Shown here one piece after another: positions 58,895 through 64,000 of a DNA stretch of 64,000 bases. The DNA comes from Diphasiastrum complanatum. Taxonomy: Eukaryota > Streptophyta > Lycopodiopsida > Lycopodiales > Lycopodiaceae. Where the stretch lies: positions 49,680,600 through 49,744,599 of the forward strand of contig CM055097.1 of the NCBI GenBank assembly GCA_029204225.1. The letters are read 5' to 3'. The notes under the pieces were generated by a model, which was not told the DNA's origin, searched no databases, and saw only the letters and a list, made by a program, of their open reading frames with translations. How positions within the stretch are numbered: the first letter of the stretch is position 1; every line of letters begins with the position of its first letter. The position numbers and the translations under genes are program-made.

Positions 58895-60388
58895 CTGTAG
58901 GGACAAAGAAGTCATGAGATTAGCAACAACAATGAAATAACCATGACAAGTAGCAAAGGAGTCCTTCAAAGAACTTACCTTCCCTTGACAATGTAAACTA
59001 ACTTTTTGACATATAGTAGTATGCAAAACCTTTTCAGCTTGTGAAGCTAGTATTTGTACGAAACTTACCATGTCAAGGATTTGGAGTTTCAATGTTTACG
59101 TAAGAAAAAATATTTAAGCTTAAATAAACTTTTTGATATGATCAACAAAATAGATTTCAGGCATCTCCATATCAACCAGCCAATGCTAGAGATTTATATC
59201 CTCACTTTCAACTCAAATTGATTGGGATAGTTGTAATTTGACTTTGCATTTCAAAGGCATTGGGCCAAGGATTTTGGTTACATGAATAGATCACACATTG
59301 TAGACATGTGGAGGGTTGATGGAGCTATGAAATTGCTTTTTTAGCCTTTTATATGCTCTATATATGTCCATGTAAACACACATAGAAGAGGCACCTAACT
59401 GTCACCCACTTTGCTTAGAGGCCTATTCACGCTCAATTGACTCTAGCATCCAAGTATGTTGAATTTTTGAAAGACTTCAGTTACGCCTCCCTTTTGATAG
59501 CCACAAAGTTCAAACCATAACTAGAAAAGCTTAAAATGAAGTATCAAACTTGGGGATCATCAGATGAAACAAAACAAATTGCTTCATAACAAGACAAATT
59601 TGATAGCACCAAACATACCAAAATTTTGTATATCAATCATATTTGTATTATATAAAGCAATGGAGGTTCTAGTGATGGTGATGGTGATGGTGAGAATTAA
59701 GTGTGACTTCTTCTATATGGTAATTTGTCAATTCAATTAACAATCTAATATTGAGTTGCATTGAGTACTATGTAGTAGGATTATGATACTTTTGGCACTC
59801 GGTTTTGCTACCGTTTCTTGCGAAACCATTTAACTTGTTTGGGGAATAGTGTACTTACTTGTGAGCCGTTTAATATTGCAATTCTTGTATTACAACCATG
59901 ACAATGACTTGGTTATTGGTTTTTTCATGAATGCCTCTTTATTGAGATTCTTAGTCATGATCTTTTGAAATGAGATAACACAATCATCCCAATCTAGATT
60001 CATCACTATCTGTTTCAAAAACCTATAGAAAATGACTCGTTGTTTCTAACATGATATAAACTATGATCACAGTGTATCTAGAATCAAAACTACTAAACAC
60101 TTGTAAAACTTATAATCTGTCATATTTTACCAATTCTATAGTGGCAATTATGATTATTACAGTGTTACATAAAAATGTATACTATTTACGACCCCAAGAT
60201 TCTATAGGTAGTTTCTCCCATCACGTCAAAACGAAAGGAAAAGAATGGCAGAATTTGATAATGTGATCAGCAAGCAAATGGCCTAACTAGGCTAAAGGGG
60301 AGCCAAAATCAAAACTCACACATGGCAACGGCAGGAGAAAGCAACACAATTGGGAGAGGGAGAAAGAAGGGGGGTGTGGGGGCGGTGT
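58895..60388. other. Presumed transporter intron, no exon recognised
   Basis: The frame extending upstream of the exon (to 59092) is probably intron read-through. A (ggtgat)n patch lies near 59675. No other transporter exon was recognised. Confidence 0.4.
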
Positions 60389-61063
60389 TGTTGCATCCAT
60401 GTCCAGCTTAGAGGATTCAGAACAATCCTTGACGTGGATATTCGGCACTCCAGTGTACGAGTTTACTAGTTACGCCTCGTCATTTCGAACCAAAGTTGCA
60501 CGAATCGCGGTTCGAACCGTTCGAGCCACCAGTTCGAACCGAATTTTAAAATAAAATAAAATAAAAAGCCAAAAAGCCAAAAAAAAACGTTTTGGAATTT
60601 TTTTTTTTCGGTTCGAACCAGCCTGGCCAGTTCGAACCGGTCGAATCGGCCTGATTCGAATTGGCTTGTAACCTTGTTTCGAACTAGGCCAAAAATGTAA
60701 TTAATAACCTAGTGAAGGCCCAAGCGCTCTTATTAAGAAATGTGGAGCAGTGCATGGTGATTGACAACTTTTATGCATGTTGAGGAGCAATTGAATATGA
60801 ATTTAGTAAAGGATCAGGATTCTGGAAGGAATGTTCCTACTCCAGGGGTCTATATATACCTACAGAAACTCACCCTCCACTTCTAGGTCTGGTTTTCAAT
60901 TGCCAAAAACCTCTCCTCTCCTATATTCAGTCATCGTGGTTCGAGGGTGAAGCTGATTGAGGTTTGATCTTTGGTTTCTACTTGGTTGGGCGGTTTGGCT
61001 CCACAACGTTCCTTTTGGCATATGCAGTAGCATCTTAAGGATCTACACTTGGTGATCTTTACA
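60389..61063 (+). mobile_element. Gypsy-type LTR carrying a MITE
   Basis: Starts at tgttgcatccatgtcc after a purine-rich stretch and ends ...gatctttaca, one base before a PBS-like sequence. It matches 47235-47470. It is 675 bp including the 186-bp MITE and one duplicated 8-mer. Confidence 0.75.
60491..60676. mobile_element. hAT-like MITE, 186 bp, with 8-bp TSD
   Basis: Flanked by identical tttcgaac (60483-60490, 60677-60684). Termini are CAAAGTTGCA and the complement of CAAGGTTACA, a near-identical 10-bp terminal inverted repeat. The body is a hairpin of repeated ggttcgaacc-type words around an A/T-rich middle. The homologous LTR at 47235 lacks the insertion, which confirms the boundaries. 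TIR type and 8-bp duplication fit hAT non-autonomous elements. Confidence 0.9.
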
Positions 61064-61064
61064 G

Positions 61065-61078
61065 TTGTATTAGAGCCT
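61065..61078 (+). other. Decayed primer-binding site
   Basis: TTGTATTAGAGCCT resembles TGGTATCAGAGCC with two substitutions, one base after the LTR end. Confidence 0.6.
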
Positions 61079-61934
61079 GGGCTTGCATCGATCAAAAGGT
61101 GTACATGCTATTTGCTTTTTTTTGCAACTTTTTAATAGTAGCTCCTTGTTTTTTCTTGTTGGTGGTGGAATTGACCTCAAAGTAAGTGGCATCTCAGGAT
61201 CTTGATTGTTCTTAGCCTAAAGACCAGTGTTATGGATGTTCTCCATAGCCGTAAATGCAATCTACTTGAAATGGTTTTTCGACCTGTTTTAGCTTGGAAT
61301 TCATCAAACGTACTGTATGTTAATGATTTTCAGGATAGTACTTGCTGTTTTTCTTCAGTCATTATGAAAGGTTCTAATGATTGAATGCCAATTATGTAGT
61401 CAATATTGGATCGAGACTGTATTTTGGTCAATATTTGGTACTTTTGGCTAAAATCCAATAGTAAGAGACAATATTGAGCATAATCAAAACTTTCAATACT
61501 CGCATGAGGTCGAATTACAGTAGTTAGGGCCTAATTGCACTTGCATGTGGTTGTGATCCATCAGAACATGCCGAAAAAGTTAGAAATTGGTCGAAAAATA
61601 TGTTTTTTTGATCAAAATGTTTGATTGTATGTCGGAAAGTAAAACAGTAGGTTGCATGTAAAATCATTTTTTAATCACCTTGAATGTCTGGGAATATAGC
61701 ACATTGAGTTATAGTAGTTTTTAGGATGAAATCTCATGCATGAGTACAATTTACATAAAAAGCAGCTAAAAACGATTTTTCAGTTCAGTTAGGCATTGTA
61801 CGTAAAAAGTCAACTTTTTTTGTAAATCACTACATGTGAATTTTGTTGTATGTCGAATGTTTCAAAATTGCTTTGATTTAGACTAGTAATAGTGAAACTG
61901 AGAGTTCGACCGATGTCTTGAGAAGCTCAGACAT

Positions 61935-62715
61935 ATGGTCGTTTTAGCTCTTGTTTTACATATCGCAGATCCAGATTTGCCTTACGCCATTAGAACCAAC
62001 GGAAGTGATTCAGTGATTGGAGGAGTTCTTTTGCTAAATGATAGGCTGACAGCGTTCAAGAGCAAGAAACTCACTGGACCTCACTTGTGTTATACAACTC
62101 AAGAAAAGGAGTTATTTGTTGTGATTCATGCACTTAAAACTTGAAGACATTATCTATATGGTAATCAGTTTATAGTGTATACAAATCACCAGCTTCTGAA
62201 ATACTTTTGCAATCAACATGATCAAAGATGTCGTAAAGCTCGATGGGCTAAGCTTATGCAAGAATTTAATCATGAAATCCGATATGTCAAAGGCAGCTCC
62301 GACCAAGTTGCAGATGCTCTTAGTCAAATTGGTGAATTAAATGAACTTTTAATCACCCAGATTTCAACAAATCTATATCTTTCATTGAGAGAAAAGTATG
62401 AAAACAATTCTCATTTAAGTCGAATATGGAAGTTGGTAAAGACCAGAATGAATGAGAATGAAATTGAGGTGGATTCACAAGGATCTCATTTGTCTAAACA
62501 AGATAGGAAGATTGAGAATTCTGTTTGAATGTCATGACGTACCCTGTACATGTCATCCAGGTATACATTGGACTTTAGACTCGGTCAAAAGCTAGTTTTA
62601 TTGGCCAAAACTCAAGCCATATGTTGAGTCTTATGTGATTAAATGTCAACCTTGTCAACTAGCCAAAGGAAAGCGCTTGAAGGCTGGAGGGTTCTTACAT
62701 CTCTCACATATCTCT
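61935..62715 (+). pseudogene. Gypsy RNase H and integrase zinc-finger remnant
   Basis: One frame reads VIGGVLLLNDRLTAFKSKKL, YTTQEKELFVVIHALKT, a TGA at 62142-62144, then RHYLYGNQFIVYTNHQLLKY, KARWAKLMQEFNHEIRYVKG and VADALSQ (RNase H). After another stop it reads ECHDVPCTCHPGIH and FYWPKLKPYVESYVIKCQPC, the H-H-C-C finger of gypsy integrase, ending KRLKAGGFLHL. It resembles the chromovirus at 37-43 kb but is far more decayed. RT, protease, gag and the integrase core are deleted. Confidence 0.93.
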
Positions 62716-62722
62716 CACCATT

Positions 62723-63361
62723 AAGGGGGGTTGTTGAAGAGTAATGCCTATTTTACCCCTTTGGCTAAGCACTAATTAAGTTGTAAGTTGTACATAACTC
62801 ATGGGGCATGTTATTAATAAAAAACATGAGATCCCCCTTTTGTAAGTTGAGTTAATTAGTGCAAGTGGCCCACTTGGCCAAGTAGATCACTCATATGGTT
62901 GACACCTAGACTTTCCATGCATGTATTTGAGGTGCTTGCCTCACAAGGGACTTGGAGGACCCACGCCCTCCTCTCTCTCTCTAGCAATTCATAAAATCTT
63001 CTAACTTTTGGTGTGGCGAGGTGCTTATGCAATTCTCCTTGTAGGTGATGTTTTCCATAGCTAAGTTTCTCAAGCTTTCTTGGTTGATCTAGTATTGAAG
63101 TTAAGATACTCCATAGCTAGGTCTTGCAATTCATCAATCGTAATACGTATGCCTACTGGTGAAGATAAATACATCAATTATGCTACTCTTTCAATTGGAG
63201 TTATTACCAATAAGAATATGAAAGCAGAGTCTAACATAAGTAGATGTCTTGTTAAGGATGAACTAAATTATTACAATGTTTTTGAAAGGTATTAAAGTGG
63301 GTGGACTATTCAAGTTATATGCTGTGTTACTTGATCATCAAGCCCTTGCCATTGTTGAAGG
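62723..63361 (+). mobile_element. Possible 3' LTR start after a purine tract
   Basis: TTAAGGGGGG (62721-62730) looks like a polypurine tract, followed by TGTTGAAGAG as an LTR start at 62732. The sequence does not match the 60.4-kb LTR, so a different element or deletion junction is involved. Aligned LTR end not found. The frame at 63080-63295 is unrecognised. Confidence 0.4.
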
Positions 63362-63871
63362 GCTAATTCTTATTCATAAAATCAACATATTTTTTGAGCC
63401 TGCAACTCCCACAAAAGTCAAATGAGATTATCGGTTTGCTATTGATTAAATGTGATATGCATTTATGTGCAATATTTATATTTGGTGAACATTGTAGCTG
63501 TAAGTTTTGTTAAGGAAACATGTAGGGCTTTAGGTGTACCCAAAATAATATAGCTAGATATTTGTGGCTCAAATGAGGTTCCTAAGAATGTCATTCTGTT
63601 TCATGATGCTCATGATGCTAATTCGTATTCATGAAATCAACATATTTTTTAAGCCTGCAGCTCCCACAGAAGTCAAATGTGATTATCGGTTTGCTATTGA
63701 TTAAATGTGATATGCATTTATGTGCAATATTTATATTTGGTGAACATTGTAGCTGTAAGTTTTGTTAAGGAAATATGTAGGGCTTCAGGTGTACACAAAA
63801 TAATATAGCTAGATATTTGTGGCTCAAATGAGGTTCCTAAGAACGTCATTGTGTTTCATGATGCTCATTGA
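63362..63871. repeat. 256-bp tandem duplication
   Basis: Unit 1 (63362-63617) and unit 2 (63618 to about 63871) are nearly identical: both run from gctaattc-tattcat through aatcaacatattttt and tgcaatatttatatttggtg to tttcatgatgctcat. About a dozen substitutions were noticed. Confidence 0.95.
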
Positions 63872-64000
63872 TGATTTTTCAAGGAAAACATGGGTACGTT
63901 ACTATATGAAAAAGGCATTCCCTTTCTCATGCTTTCAACAATTCAAAAGCTCTAGTTGACAATGAATTCGATAAAAGGAACTTCACCCCCGAGCTACGAT

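Noticed and set aside
58895-59092. Upstream extension of the transporter exon as coding sequence
   Set aside because: The pyrimidine-rich tttgtccctacag acceptor lies at the exon edge, and the residues upstream do not resemble the transporter family.
60491-60676. tRNA gene or tRNA-derived SINE suggested by ggttcgaacc words
   Set aside because: There is no A-box, cloverleaf or poly(A) tail, and the inverted termini with an 8-bp duplication fit a hAT-like MITE better.

Overview
The window looks like nuclear DNA of a land plant with a large, retrotransposon-rich genome. The evidence is an intronless gene of the plant mitochondrial dicarboxylate-carrier type, two exons of a plant-type Golgi GDP-mannose transporter lying about 13 kb apart, many Ty1/copia and Ty3/gypsy remnants with tRNA-Met type primer-binding sites, and more than a dozen long GA/CT microsatellites. 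A fern or another plant outside the model angiosperms would fit the very long intron and the endonuclease-bearing LINE family, but the sequence alone does not settle the lineage.

Layout. 1-7.6 kb: GA/CT tracts, a possible degraded gene with a ParB-like motif (1.7-2.8 kb), the 3' end of a copia element (3.0-4.1 kb) and unrecognised broken reading frames. 8.2-9.6 kb: a degraded LARP1-like (La motif) gene interrupted by a fold-back insertion. 9.9-10.8 kb: the one clearly intact host gene, a mitochondrial dicarboxylate carrier on the minus strand. 13.1-14.9 kb: a dead copia pol with LTR remnant. 16-18.2 kb: one copy of a dispersed repeat, a long hairpin and a tandem duplication. 19.3-19.6 kb: an insertion bracketed by (TA)n. 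20-24.2 kb: copia fragments in both orientations, including an LTR carrying a TTCGCGAA array. 24.4-26.3 kb: copy 1 of a LINE with an apparent restriction-enzyme-like endonuclease. 27.9-28.5 kb: a solo LTR with a perfect 5-bp target duplication, whose inverted relative with primer-binding site and truncated body lies at 31.8-33.3 kb. 29.3-30.4 kb: a multiply broken unknown gene.

35.5-44.0 kb is the clearest structure: a second copy of the same LINE, split by a nearly intact Ty3/gypsy chromovirus (37193-43417) with 358-bp LTRs differing at about four positions, a 5-bp target duplication, PBS, PPT and a 1595-codon polyprotein frame broken by one TAG. 44-59 kb appears to be the 3' half of a minus-strand GDP-mannose transporter gene whose intron holds a second type of LINE, a hAT transposase fragment, an 8-bp-TSD fold-back MITE, LTR pieces and microsatellites. 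60.4-62.7 kb holds a degraded gypsy element whose LTR contains a hAT-like MITE. The window ends in a 256-bp tandem duplication.

Most of the window is explained by nested mobile elements rather than by genes acting together. I see no operon-like or clustered pathway. Host functions with good support are mitochondrial dicarboxylate transport and Golgi GDP-sugar transport; the LARP1-like locus looks broken.
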